Below, one piece after another: positions 7,453 to 15,734 of a DNA stretch of 64,000 nt (position 1 is its first letter; each line of letters starts with the position of its first letter). Position numbers and translations under genes: made by a program. Location: the NCBI GenBank assembly GCA_019752295.1, contig JAIEMK010000002.1:42711-106710 (forward strand). The letters run 5' to 3'. Under the pieces are notes generated by a model. It did not search any database, had not been told where the DNA came from, and was given only the letters and a program-made list of their open reading frames with translations. The DNA comes from Chitinophagaceae bacterium (lineage in GTDB: Bacteria > Bacteroidota > Bacteroidia > Chitinophagales > Chitinophagaceae).

Positions 7453-8019
7453 GTGAAAGCTGAACAGAACGAACAAGCATTATTGAAAGGACTGGCGAAC
7501 AACGATTCGAAAGCCATTGAAACCATTTATAAAGACAATTTTAATATGGTTCAGGCTTTTGTTTTAAACAATAATGGCTCATACGACGATGCTAGAGACG
7601 TTTTTCAGGAAGCAATGATTGCACTATATGAAAAGGCACAAAGCGAATCATTTGTCTTAACCTGTCAAATTAAAACTTATGTATATTCCATATGCAGGCG
7701 ATTATGGCTTAAAAAGCTACAACAAATGGGAAGGTTCTCCAATCAAGTCGATAATCTTGATGAAACTGTTCCTGTTGAAGAGGATCTGGAGATTCACCAA
7801 AAGCGCAACGCTGAGTTTGCGATAATGGATCGAGCGATGAAAAGCTTGGGGGAACCTTGTAAGAGTTTATTAGAGGGCTACTATATTAAAAAAATGGGCA
7901 TGCAGGAATTGGCTGCAGAATTTGGTTACACAAATGCTGATAACGCCAAAAACCAGAAGTACAAATGCCTGATGAGATTGAAGAAATTGTTTTTTTCGCA
8001 ATATAATATCGGAGAATAA
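7453..8019 (+). CDS. ECF-type RNA polymerase sigma factor
   Basis: A sigma-70 family factor of about 188 residues that directs RNA polymerase to a private set of promoters. Region 2 includes the YDDARDVFQEAMIALYEKA segment; region 4 is the C-terminal helix-turn-helix with MGMQELAAEFGY and a basic end (KYKCLMRLKKLF). I start it at GTG 7453 because the predicted promoter ends at 7442; a frame from TTG 7411 would begin before the expected transcript. It ends 5 bases before the membrane protease gene, which starts with an anti-sigma-like domain, so the pair probably acts as sigma and cognate regulator. The trigger signal is unknown. Confidence 0.88.
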   Translation: MKAEQNEQALLKGLANNDSKAIETIYKDNFNMVQAFVLNNNGSYDDARDVFQEAMIALYEKAQSESFVLTCQIKTYVYSICRRLWLKKLQQMGRFSNQVDNLDETVPVEEDLEIHQKRNAEFAIMDRAMKSLGEPCKSLLEGYYIKKMGMQELAAEFGYTNADNAKNQKYKCLMRLKKLFFSQYNIGE

Positions 8020-8024
8020 GTACC

Positions 8025-9134
8025 ATGGACGACATTCAATTACTTGCAAACATCGAAAGCTACCTCAACGGAGAAATGACTCCTGTTGAAGTTGCTATTT
8101 TTGATGCCCTACGCAAGAAGACCCCAGAGATTGACCAGATGGTTGTTGAACACAGCATGTTTCAGCACCAGATGGATAGCTATGCGGCTTACCAAAATAT
8201 CAAACACAGTTTACACGAAACACATAACAAATTACTTGAATCAGGAGATTTGAACGAAGGTGGAGCTGTTTCCACTAAAGTGCAAGTTGTACAGTTGTGG
8301 AATAGATATAAAAGAGTAACTGCAATTGCAGCTTCGGTAGGTGGTGTCATTGCATTAGTAATTAGCGGACTGGTTGCATATTTTTCTCCGGTGGTAAACG
8401 GCAACCAAATTCAACAGTTGAGTAAGGATATCGAAATCATAAAACGCAACCAGCAATATCAGGGCTCTTTAATCAATGAAGTTAAAAGCAAGATTCCAAT
8501 GGGTGTTACTATTATAAGTGGTGGCTCCGGATTCCTGATCGATACAAAGGGTTATATCATTACCAATGCACACGTTTTAAAAGGTACCGCTGCAATCGTA
8601 GTTGATAATAAAGGAAAAGAATATAACGCAGCAATTGTACATATCGATACCAAAAAAGATCTGGCAATTCTAAAAATTAATGACGAAGATTTTAAACCTT
8701 TAAAGTCTTTACCATATAGCATCGGCAAGTCGAATGCAGATCTGGGGGACGAAATTTTTACGCTGGGCTATCCTCGTAATGATATTGTTTACGGAGTTGG
8801 TTATTTGGCTTCTAAAACCGGTTATAACGGCGACTCATTATCCTATCAAATTCAGATCAGCGCTAATCCTGGTAACTCAGGCGGTCCGGTTCTGAATACT
8901 AATGGAGAAGTGATTGGCGTATTGAGTACTCGTCAGGCTCAGGCCGATGGAGTTGCATTTGCAGTAAAATCAAAGAACATCTATCAATTTATAGATGAAC
9001 TCAGATCAACCGATACCGCACTGGAGCATATTAAACTACCCATGCACGCTAATATTAAAGGTATTCAGCGTAAACAGCAAATCAGCAAAGTAGCAGATTG
9101 CGTGTTTAATGTAAAAGCATTTAGCAAAAAATAA
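8025..9134 (+). CDS. Membrane anti-sigma-like / trypsin-like protease fusion
   Basis: A 369-residue single-pass protein. Residues 1-60 are a helical cytosolic segment (MDDIQLLANIESYLNGEM...) like the N-terminus of FecR-type anti-sigma factors. Residues about 98-122 form one membrane helix. A short coiled stretch (125-155) leads to a periplasmic chymotrypsin-fold domain of the HtrA/S1C type with the catalytic triad H183 (TNAHV), D212 (KKDLAIL) and S285 (GNSGGP). No PDZ domain is visible. It is translated right behind the sigma gene. The simplest model is an anti-sigma factor whose outer part is itself the protease that senses or executes the signal. Protease motifs are certain; the anti-sigma role is inferred. 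Confidence 0.85.
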   Translation: MDDIQLLANIESYLNGEMTPVEVAIFDALRKKTPEIDQMVVEHSMFQHQMDSYAAYQNIKHSLHETHNKLLESGDLNEGGAVSTKVQVVQLWNRYKRVTAIAASVGGVIALVISGLVAYFSPVVNGNQIQQLSKDIEIIKRNQQYQGSLINEVKSKIPMGVTIISGGSGFLIDTKGYIITNAHVLKGTAAIVVDNKGKEYNAAIVHIDTKKDLAILKINDEDFKPLKSLPYSIGKSNADLGDEIFTLGYPRNDIVYGVGYLASKTGYNGDSLSYQIQISANPGNSGGPVLNTNGEVIGVLSTRQAQADGVAFAVKSKNIYQFIDELRSTDTALEHIKLPMHANIKGIQRKQQISKVADCVFNVKAFSKK

Positions 9135-9160
9135 TTCGGTTGGTTAAATATATCTGATAG

Positions 9161-9177
9161 CCCCGCCTCTGGCGGGG
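9161..9177 (+). terminator. Terminator after the sigma/protease pair
   Basis: A GC-rich 7-bp hairpin CCCCGCC-TCT-GGCGGGG followed by a T-rich tract (ttatttgttttc). It lies between two convergent genes and may serve both strands. Confidence 0.75.
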
Positions 9178-9208
9178 TTATTTGTTTTCTTTATTCTTTA
9201 TTCCGCAA

Positions 9209-10111
9209 TCAGGCCCACAAATTAGCAGGATACACGCCCCTGGCTACCAATGCATTGATGCTTGCCTGAACATGTGGTGCATCTTCTTTATAAGTTACAC
9301 CAAACCATTGTGCTGTGGTAGGAACCACTTTAACGATGCCTTTGCCCGACTTCATAAACTCGCCTGTTACAATTGGCATAAAGAATTCCGACTTAGGATT
9401 GTTCATATTCTTGTCCAAAAACTCTCCAAACTGTGATTCACAAAAATCAATATATCCCGGAGCAAAGCAAAGAAAATTCATGCTCACCAAAGCGTCTTCA
9501 CTTACTTCATGCAAGCCAGTTTCATCTTCGTATGTAATTACTCCCTTCTCGTTCCTGAATATTTTTGTACGCTCATTGATATCGGTAAGATTATGATTTG
9601 CGTCCACAGCACAAACTCCGCGGCTCACACTTCCAAAATCGCTCAAAGTTTTCTTCAACTCATATCCGATGATGCTATAGGTTTGCTCGTTGCACTGGTT
9701 CACCAAAAAATCGTATGCCTTAACAAACGAATCTGTGCCATAATAATCGTCGGCATTAATTACTGCAAACGGTTCATTGATTTTTCCCTTACAACATAAA
9801 ACAGCATGCGCAGTACCCCATGGTTTGGTTCTTTCGGCCGGAATGGTTCTGTTACCTACAAAAGAGCTCAACTGCTGATAAACATAATCGGTTTTAATTT
9901 TGCCGGCAAGTTTGGGTTCAAAGATTGCTTTGAAATTTTCTGCAAAATCCTCCCTAATAATAAATATAACTTTGTCAAATCCTGCTTTTATTGCATCGTA
10001 AATTGAATAATCCATGATAGTTTCGCCACTGGGACCAAATGACTGTGTTTGTTTCTGACTACCATAGCGGCTAGCCATACCGGCAGCCAATATTACAAGC
10101 GTTGGTTTCAT
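9209..10111 (-). CDS. Sugar-phosphate nucleotidyltransferase-like protein
   Basis: A 300-residue protein of the NTP_transferase family. The N-terminal signature ILAAGMASRYGSQKQ (residues 7-21) is the nucleotide-binding loop, and NADDYYG (about residues 118-124) holds the metal-binding Asp. Such enzymes couple an NTP to a sugar phosphate or to phosphocholine-like substrates for cell-surface polymers. No hexapeptide repeat (acyltransferase) domain follows. The neighbours give no pathway context, so the substrate cannot be named. It is convergent with the protease gene and divergent from the PLP enzyme gene. Confidence 0.82.
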   Translation of the reverse strand: MKPTLVILAAGMASRYGSQKQTQSFGPSGETIMDYSIYDAIKAGFDKVIFIIREDFAENFKAIFEPKLAGKIKTDYVYQQLSSFVGNRTIPAERTKPWGTAHAVLCCKGKINEPFAVINADDYYGTDSFVKAYDFLVNQCNEQTYSIIGYELKKTLSDFGSVSRGVCAVDANHNLTDINERTKIFRNEKGVITYEDETGLHEVSEDALVSMNFLCFAPGYIDFCESQFGEFLDKNMNNPKSEFFMPIVTGEFMKSGKGIVKVVPTTAQWFGVTYKEDAPHVQASINALVARGVYPANLWA

Positions 10112-10146
10112 TTGAATATTTTTATTGTTTTTTAATTGCCAAATGG

Positions 10147-10286
10147 AATTCGCCTTTAAACATTTCGATTGGTATCAAAATTTTATACGGCTCATTTCAT
10201 GTGTTTAGTATTTTATTTTGGTTACATGTAATTCGCTAACAAACATCCCGGTTGGTGACAAATTTTTGTTATGCTTATTTCATATG
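10147..10286. repeat. Imperfect 57-base direct repeat between divergent genes
   Basis: Copies at 10147-10203 and 10230-10286 agree at 41 of 57 positions without gaps (83-base period). The best conserved parts are AATTCGC, AAACAT and ATTTCAT. The region from 10112 to 10339 is otherwise AT-rich and noncoding. It could be a duplicated regulator site; no family is recognised. Confidence 0.55.
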
Positions 10287-10339
10287 AAAAATTTAATACT
10301 ATAAAGTTACTTGATAATCTTTAAAAAATATTTGAATAG

Positions 10340-11227
10340 GTGGAAATAAATCTGGAAAAAGCAAGTATCGAATCCCTTCAATCATATAGCGGAATGGTTG
10401 AAAAAATTGATGTGCTTCGGATCGATAGAATTCATCCTGTGATTAGTGGAAATAAATGGTACAAACTAAGATTCTATCTTAAAGAGGCAATGGATTTGGG
10501 CTTTTCAGAGATAGCCAGCTTTGGCGGAGCTTATTCCAATCATCTTGTTGCAATGGCATGCGCTTGCAAAGAATTGGGATTAAAAAGTATTGGATTTATT
10601 CGAGGAGAAGAACCGGCAAATCCTTCAGAAACATTGCTGGCTGCAAAATCTTACGGAATGCAATTGGTTTACATGAGCAGAGCGGCATACAAGAACAAGA
10701 AAGAAATCATTCAAAATAATCAAGAGGCAAATAGATATTGGATTGCTGAGGGCGGGTACGGAATACTTGGGGCCAAGGGAGCAGAAACCATCCTCGACAA
10801 TATAACCATACAGCAATATACGCATTTAATCTGCGCTGTTGGTTCCGGAACAATGGCAGCGGGCTTGTTGAACAGGAGCGATGATAATATAAAAGTAATT
10901 GGAATAAGTTCTCAAAAAAATAATGAGCAACTCGAAGATGAGGTAAAATTACTTGTTGCAACTGAACATCATCATCGATTCCTGCTTTTGCACGAATACC
11001 ATTTTGGAGGCTTCGCAAAACATCCTCAGGAATTAATCGAATTCATGAAAAAATTCTGGGAACGGGAAGCCATTCCTACAGATATCGTTTACACAGGCAA
11101 ACTATTTTATGCGATCGACAACCTAATACAGAATGGTTTTTTTAAAAAAGAAGACCGGCTACTGGTAATTCACAGCGGAGGATTACAGGGCAATCTTTCA
11201 TTAGCCAAAAATTGCTTGCCTTATTAA
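10340..11227 (+). CDS. PLP-dependent D-cysteine desulfhydrase / ACC deaminase family
   Basis: A 295-residue fold-type II PLP enzyme. SGNKWYKLRFYL (residues 36-47) contains the PLP lysine region, FGGAYSNH (61-68) is the phosphate-side loop seen in the D-cysteine desulfhydrase/ACC deaminase group, and VGSGTMAAGL is the glycine-rich cofactor loop. Members break down D-cysteine or 1-aminocyclopropane-1-carboxylate to ammonia and a keto acid; the two activities cannot be told apart here. The frame begins with GTG at 10340 and there is no nearby ATG. It is transcribed away from the repeat region and is followed 23 bases later by a secreted protein gene. Confidence 0.85.
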   Translation: MEINLEKASIESLQSYSGMVEKIDVLRIDRIHPVISGNKWYKLRFYLKEAMDLGFSEIASFGGAYSNHLVAMACACKELGLKSIGFIRGEEPANPSETLLAAKSYGMQLVYMSRAAYKNKKEIIQNNQEANRYWIAEGGYGILGAKGAETILDNITIQQYTHLICAVGSGTMAAGLLNRSDDNIKVIGISSQKNNEQLEDEVKLLVATEHHHRFLLLHEYHFGGFAKHPQELIEFMKKFWEREAIPTDIVYTGKLFYAIDNLIQNGFFKKEDRLLVIHSGGLQGNLSLAKNCLPY

Positions 11228-11244
11228 TCCTACACATATATTTG
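11216..11244 (+). promoter_or_regulatory. Promoter of the secreted protein at 11251
   Basis: TATATTTG (11237-11244) is an exact TAnnTTTG -7 element; TTG at 11216-11218 lies 18 bases upstream as a weak -33. The ATG at 11251 is only 7 bases downstream, so the mRNA would be nearly leaderless. The element overlaps the end of the preceding gene. Confidence 0.55.
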
Positions 11245-11250
11245 CACAGC

Positions 11251-11886
11251 ATGAAATTCCTGATTAGTTTTTCCCTGTTTATGATGACCCTCTGCAATAC
11301 CAATACAAGTGCACAGGGTAAATTACCCGAATTTAGCTTAAAAGAAATCGAACCGGGTAAGGTAGTCATCAACTGGATCAACCCTTTCAAAAACTGTGTA
11401 CAACTTTCTGTGCAACGATCCGAAAATAACAAAAGCTTTAGTACAATCATTTCTGCAAGAAATCCCAATCTATATCAAAACGGATTTACTGACACTAAAT
11501 CTCCAAAAAATAAAATCGTTTACTACCGAATATTTTACTCTTTGAAAGGAGGAAAATTTTTCTTTTCAGAAACCCATCAAACAAAAGAGCTTCAAAAAAG
11601 CAATGTAAAAAATAACAATCTCATTTCTTCACCAGATTATATTGCTTCAAAATATGTGAACAGCAATAACAGGGGTTTCATTCAAATCAGGTTAACAGAA
11701 ACCAACAAGCATTTATATAAGATTATATTCTACGAAACAAATGGTACTGAGCTATTTCAAATACCCCGAATTGATGATCCCGAATTAACTTTAGACAAAA
11801 CCAATTTTATGCACTCGGGCTGGTTTCTTTTTAAATTATACGAGGATGATAAGGTATTGGAAGCAAATAAAATATTTCTAAAATAA
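11251..11886 (+). CDS. Secreted protein with possible T9SS C-terminal domain
   Basis: A 211-residue protein from ATG 11251 with a signal peptide (about residues 1-21, ending SAQ). Residues about 30-100 have a fibronectin III-like pattern (VVINWINP, then YYRIFYSLKGG). The last 65 residues read like a type IX secretion sorting domain: a strand pair around YKIIFYETNGTELF, a hydrophobic turn and a closing KVLEANKIFLK. No conserved catalytic motif is visible, so the function is unknown. I chose ATG 11251 over the upstream TTG because the latter lies before the likely promoter and spoils the signal peptide. Confidence 0.65.
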   Translation: MKFLISFSLFMMTLCNTNTSAQGKLPEFSLKEIEPGKVVINWINPFKNCVQLSVQRSENNKSFSTIISARNPNLYQNGFTDTKSPKNKIVYYRIFYSLKGGKFFFSETHQTKELQKSNVKNNNLISSPDYIASKYVNSNNRGFIQIRLTETNKHLYKIIFYETNGTELFQIPRIDDPELTLDKTNFMHSGWFLFKLYEDDKVLEANKIFLK

Positions 11887-11899
11887 TATCCGTTTTAAG

Positions 11900-12616
11900 T
11901 TACTCTGCCACCAACTCGCAATCGAATACTTTTTCAAAATTTTTCTTCAGTAAATACTTTACCTCTTCCATTAATACGGTACGACCCAGTTCTTTTTCAA
12001 GAGAAGTAACTTTTTTATCCTCAATACCGCAGGGCACAATATTGTGAAAATAATTCAGATCGGTATTTACATTAAATGCAAAGCCATGCATCGTAATCCA
12101 CCTGCTGCATTTGATGCCCATTGCACAAATTTTTCGTTCCCTGCCGGGTAGATGAGGATCCATCCAAACACCGGTTTCACCGGGGCTCCTATCTCCCTTT
12201 AATCCATATTCGGCCATCGTTAGAATAATCACTTCTTCCAGACTTCTAAGATACCAACCCAAATCGGGTTTAAATTTTTCGAGATCCAAAATAGGATATC
12301 CTACTAATTGTTCGGGGCCGTGAAAAGTAATATCGCCTCCTCTGTTGATATGAAAATATTCGATGCCCTTTTTGTTCAACTCGTTTTCATTAATCAAAAG
12401 ATGTGCAGCTTTACCACTTTTTCCTAATGTATATACGGGCGGATGTTCAACAAATAACAACCAATGATTGGTAGGTATCATCTCAGCATTGCTGTCGGCA
12501 GCTTTTCGGAATACCGCTTTGATATCTGCATTCTCCTTCAATAAAGATTCCTGAAAATCCCAGATCTCCTTGTAACGTCTTGTACCAAGGTCTTTAAATT
12601 GTACTTGCTGCTGCAT
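11900..12616 (-). CDS. lipB: Octanoyltransferase (lipoate biosynthesis)
   Basis: A 238-residue enzyme that moves octanoyl groups from acyl carrier protein to lipoyl domains of 2-oxoacid dehydrogenases and the glycine cleavage H protein. Signatures: NRGGDITFHGPEQLVGYP, the AMGIKCSRWITMHGFAFNV block with the catalytic Lys, and IVPCGI carrying the conserved Cys. Length is normal for the family. It is convergent with the secreted protein gene (13-base gap) and divergent from the pseudouridine synthase gene. lipA is not in the window. Confidence 0.95.
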   Translation of the reverse strand: MQQQVQFKDLGTRRYKEIWDFQESLLKENADIKAVFRKAADSNAEMIPTNHWLLFVEHPPVYTLGKSGKAAHLLINENELNKKGIEYFHINRGGDITFHGPEQLVGYPILDLEKFKPDLGWYLRSLEEVIILTMAEYGLKGDRSPGETGVWMDPHLPGRERKICAMGIKCSRWITMHGFAFNVNTDLNYFHNIVPCGIEDKKVTSLEKELGRTVLMEEVKYLLKKNFEKVFDCELVAE

Positions 12617-12736
12617 AACATAAAATTACGTATTTAGTACACTCCTCTGCACTCGAAGCTTAACACATTTCAACAATTGATATTTATTCAGTGAACTCAA
12701 AGACCCTATTTCCTAGAACAATAGTATTTTTACAGG

Positions 12737-13786
12737 ATGGAACCTGAATTAGATATCATTTCGGATGAAACAACAGATGACCTGTATGAAAGGAAGTCGT
12801 TTAAAGTAGACAAAGGTCAGGAACCCCTTCGCATCGACAAATTTGCAAAAATGCATTTAGAAGGTGCTACGCGTAACAAAGTGCAGAATGGCATTGAAGC
12901 CGGTTTTTTAACGGTAAATGGAAAGATCGTAAAATCGAATTATAAGGTAAGGCCCGGCGACGAGATCGTATTTCTCAGCTATATCAATCCAGAACATACC
13001 GAGTTGAAACTCGAAAACATTCCATTAAATATTGTTTACGAAGATGATGCGTTGTTGGTAATTAATAAGCCACCCAATATGGTGGTACACCCTGGAGTAG
13101 GTAATTTTACCGGAACACTTTTAAATGGGGTTGCTTATCATTTAAAACAACAAAATCCTCATCTCGACGAAGACTCATTACCCCGTTTTGGTTTAGTACA
13201 CAGGATTGACAAAAATACAACAGGCTTGATTGTTTTGGCGAAGACTGGTGAAGCCGCAGCGCATCTTGCAAAGCAATTTTATAATCATACTGTTTCGCGA
13301 AAATATGTTGCGTTGGTTTGGGGTGATATGGAACAAGATGAAGGAACGATTACGGGTCACATCGCAAGGCACAAACAATACCGGAAAATGTTTGACGTAT
13401 ATCCCGATGGAGAAATTGGGAAACACGCCGTAACACACTATCGTGTTTTAGAAAGGTTCAATTATGTAACACTGGTTGAATGCATTCTTGAAACCGGAAG
13501 AACACACCAGATACGTGTGCATATGAAACATATCGGACATACCCTGTTTAACGATTTTGAATATGGTGGAGATAAAATTTTGAAGGGAACAATTTATACG
13601 CGCTATAAACAATTTGTAGATAATTGTTTTGAAGCATGCCCCAGATGTGCATTACATGCTAAAACACTCGGTTTCATTCATCCTACTACAGGAAAGGAAA
13701 TTTTCTTTGAGTCTGCACTACCCGATGATATGGAAAAAGTAATTGCAAAATGGAGATCCTATATTGGTAATCGAAACGAAAACTAA
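12737..13786 (+). CDS. rluD: RluD-family 23S rRNA pseudouridine synthase
   Basis: A 349-residue enzyme that isomerises specific uridines in rRNA. An S4 RNA-binding domain occupies about residues 30-85 (LRIDKFAKMHLEGATRNKVQ). The catalytic domain begins with VYEDDALLVINKPPNMVVHPG, and the active-site motif is HRIDKNTTG with Asp158. GRTHQIRVH is the second family signature. The exact uridine target is inferred from the RluD-like architecture only. An A/T-rich -7-like element lies just before the ATG. The stop codon touches the start of the next gene. Confidence 0.92.
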   Translation: MEPELDIISDETTDDLYERKSFKVDKGQEPLRIDKFAKMHLEGATRNKVQNGIEAGFLTVNGKIVKSNYKVRPGDEIVFLSYINPEHTELKLENIPLNIVYEDDALLVINKPPNMVVHPGVGNFTGTLLNGVAYHLKQQNPHLDEDSLPRFGLVHRIDKNTTGLIVLAKTGEAAAHLAKQFYNHTVSRKYVALVWGDMEQDEGTITGHIARHKQYRKMFDVYPDGEIGKHAVTHYRVLERFNYVTLVECILETGRTHQIRVHMKHIGHTLFNDFEYGGDKILKGTIYTRYKQFVDNCFEACPRCALHAKTLGFIHPTTGKEIFFESALPDDMEKVIAKWRSYIGNRNEN

Positions 13787-14524
13787 TTGCAGATCTTAAA
13801 CTACATAAAATTAATTGCAAAAAAATTGAGGGCTATCTCGCCGATTGCCCTTGGCATGAATGAACAATACGATCGCCTTACCAAAAAAATTATTTTCCTC
13901 TCCGCTAAACCTGGTGAAGCTTTTATCGATATCGGGGCAAACAAAGGAAAAATTTTAAGCTGGATGATAAAAGCAACACCCGATAAAATGCACTTTGCGT
14001 TTGAACCAATTCCTGTTTTATTCGAATCTTTAGAAAAAACATTTCGGCATTCTGCAAATATTTTTCAACTGGCACTTAGTGATAGTAAATCAATCAGCAA
14101 GTTTAATCTGGTATTAACCGATTATGCATATAGCGGTTTAAAAAAAAGGCCCTACCACAAAATGCAGAGTGATACTACCATTGAAGTACAAACCGACTTA
14201 TTGGACAATCATATTCCTGCAAACCAAAAAATTTCATTGATAAAAATAGATGTAGAAGGAGGAGAATTTGATGTTCTGAAAGGGGCAGAGAATACGATTA
14301 GGAGTAGCCGCCCCATCATCATTTTTGAATGCGGAAAAATAGGAGGAGATATTTATGGATTTTCTGCTTTAGAGATCTTTAATTTACTAAGCATAGATTA
14401 TCAGTACGATATTTATACACTCCATAACTGGTTAGCACATAAAAGCAGTTTGACTTTCAACAGTTTCCACACATATTACGAAACCGGTAAAGAGTTTTTC
14501 TTTTTGGCAGCACCAAAATCCTAA
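13787..14524 (+). CDS. FkbM-family SAM-dependent methyltransferase
   Basis: A 245-residue methyltransferase. FIDIGANKGKI is the SAM-binding motif I, FEPIP holds the acidic residue for the ribose, and IKIDVEGGEFDVLKGA is the FkbM signature. Members methylate hydroxyl groups of glycans, polyketides or other small molecules; the substrate is not clear here. The frame starts with TTG at 13787, immediately after the TAA of the pseudouridine synthase gene (translational coupling), with ATG 13856 as the alternative. No glycan cluster surrounds it. Confidence 0.82.
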   Translation: MQILNYIKLIAKKLRAISPIALGMNEQYDRLTKKIIFLSAKPGEAFIDIGANKGKILSWMIKATPDKMHFAFEPIPVLFESLEKTFRHSANIFQLALSDSKSISKFNLVLTDYAYSGLKKRPYHKMQSDTTIEVQTDLLDNHIPANQKISLIKIDVEGGEFDVLKGAENTIRSSRPIIIFECGKIGGDIYGFSALEIFNLLSIDYQYDIYTLHNWLAHKSSLTFNSFHTYYETGKEFFFLAAPKS

Positions 14525-14602
14525 GATGTTATTTCAATTGCTATCAACTTTTATACAACCAGATTCGATAATGGGGTAATGGGAAGCCTTCGTTTAGTAA
14601 GA

Positions 14603-15631
14603 TCAAAGTGGATCGCCCTTTAAATTAAAATTGAGTGAGAACTGATGAAAAAGGTTTTGCTGGTAGAACCCTGTAGCGTAACGGATATGAATTTTGTTTA
14701 GTAAAACTGCGAAGCCAAAACTAAACCCATTTAGTCCACTGTTCATATTAAAAGCATTCAGGCTTTGTCTACGAAGTAAATTCAAACCTGCAGTAAGTTG
14801 AAACTGATCGCTAAAAAATATTTCAGTTGAGAAAACAAAATGCGAGAGTATTTTTTGAACACCTGAATTGCTATTAAATCTGTCATCTCCTTCCAGCGCA
14901 TTAAATAGGGTATCGTTGTAAAAAGTATTGAAACGCTGCAGATGATGTGCAGTTAAAGAAAACTGAAAGGGCGCGTGCAAAAGGCGCTTTGTAATTCCTG
15001 CTTGCAAATCAAAAGGGAGCTCTTCTTTTTGATTTGACCCATTATAGGTTGCAAGCTGTGTTCCCATATTTTTAGCAACAACAGAAACTTGTAATCGATT
15101 TTCTTCATCGTAATAAGCAAGTCCTGCATCAAAAGCCAGTCCGCTCGATTTGTATTGCCCATATGAAGAACTAATAAATTTTGTTGTAAGCCCATACCAC
15201 CAATGTTCTTTATGGGACTTGGAGAACATTAACTGTACTACATAATCAGTAGGTTTAAAGCTACCGATAATATTTCCTGCAGCATCAGTTTGAGTTAATG
15301 ATCCATAGTTTAAATACTGTACGCCTACGCCAATATTGGATTTAATTGATTCAAGATGAAATGCAGTATTCAACCCAAATTGTTTCACTGCATCCGAAAT
15401 GGTATAAAAAGAACTGCTTAGTTGCTGATTCATTGAATCACGCAGCAGGGCCGGGTTGTGAAAAGCCATTCCAATATCCGAGCTAATGGAGCTAACATTA
15501 ACGCCTCCTAAAGCAGAAAGATGTGCAGTGTTGGGTTGTGATAAAAAATTGAATACTGCATTACCACCCAAGGTCTGGGCATTTATCTGAGAACTCAGCA
15601 AAAATAATATCGCTAATAATTTTCTATGCAT
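14603..15631 (-). CDS. porQ: Type IX secretion system protein PorQ
   Basis: A 342-residue outer-membrane protein needed, as known from Porphyromonas, for type IX secretion and surface attachment of cargo with C-terminal sorting domains. There is a signal peptide (residues 1-18, ending NAQ). The mature start LGGNAVFNFLSQPNTAHLSALGG is the PorQ/PorV-like motif, followed by alternating beta-barrel strands to the end. It shows that the organism has a T9SS, in line with the T9SS-like tail of the protein at 11251-11886. A consensus promoter stands directly upstream. Confidence 0.9.
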   Translation of the reverse strand: MHRKLLAILFLLSSQINAQTLGGNAVFNFLSQPNTAHLSALGGVNVSSISSDIGMAFHNPALLRDSMNQQLSSSFYTISDAVKQFGLNTAFHLESIKSNIGVGVQYLNYGSLTQTDAAGNIIGSFKPTDYVVQLMFSKSHKEHWWYGLTTKFISSSYGQYKSSGLAFDAGLAYYDEENRLQVSVVAKNMGTQLATYNGSNQKEELPFDLQAGITKRLLHAPFQFSLTAHHLQRFNTFYNDTLFNALEGDDRFNSNSGVQKILSHFVFSTEIFFSDQFQLTAGLNLLRRQSLNAFNMNSGLNGFSFGFAVLLNKIHIRYATGFYQQNLFHQFSLNFNLKGDPL

Positions 15632-15648
15632 GCATTTTATTCGAAATC

Positions 15649-15681
15649 AAATCTAAGCAGAAGCACTCCAAATTCGCAAAA
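15649..15681 (-). promoter_or_regulatory. Housekeeping promoter of porQ
   Basis: TTTG (15681-15678), 21 bases, TAGATTTG (15656-15649), a full match to the Bacteroidota consensus, with the porQ ATG at 15631. Confidence 0.75.
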
Positions 15682-15683
15682 GA

Positions 15684-15708
15684 AATCCCCCAGTGTATGG
15701 AGGATTTC
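15684..15708 (-). terminator. Terminator after lon
   Basis: A 9-bp stem AAATCCTCC / GGGGGATTT (one G-U pair) with a 7-base loop, followed by CTTTTG. The T run is short, so termination may be partial and porQ could receive read-through. Confidence 0.55.
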
Positions 15709-15734
15709 GGATATTAAATTGTTTCTACAAGATT

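Noticed and set aside
10220..10245. GGTTAC sequence near 10220 as a further ECF-sigma promoter
   Set aside because: No GTATTAA-like element occurs 16 bases downstream.
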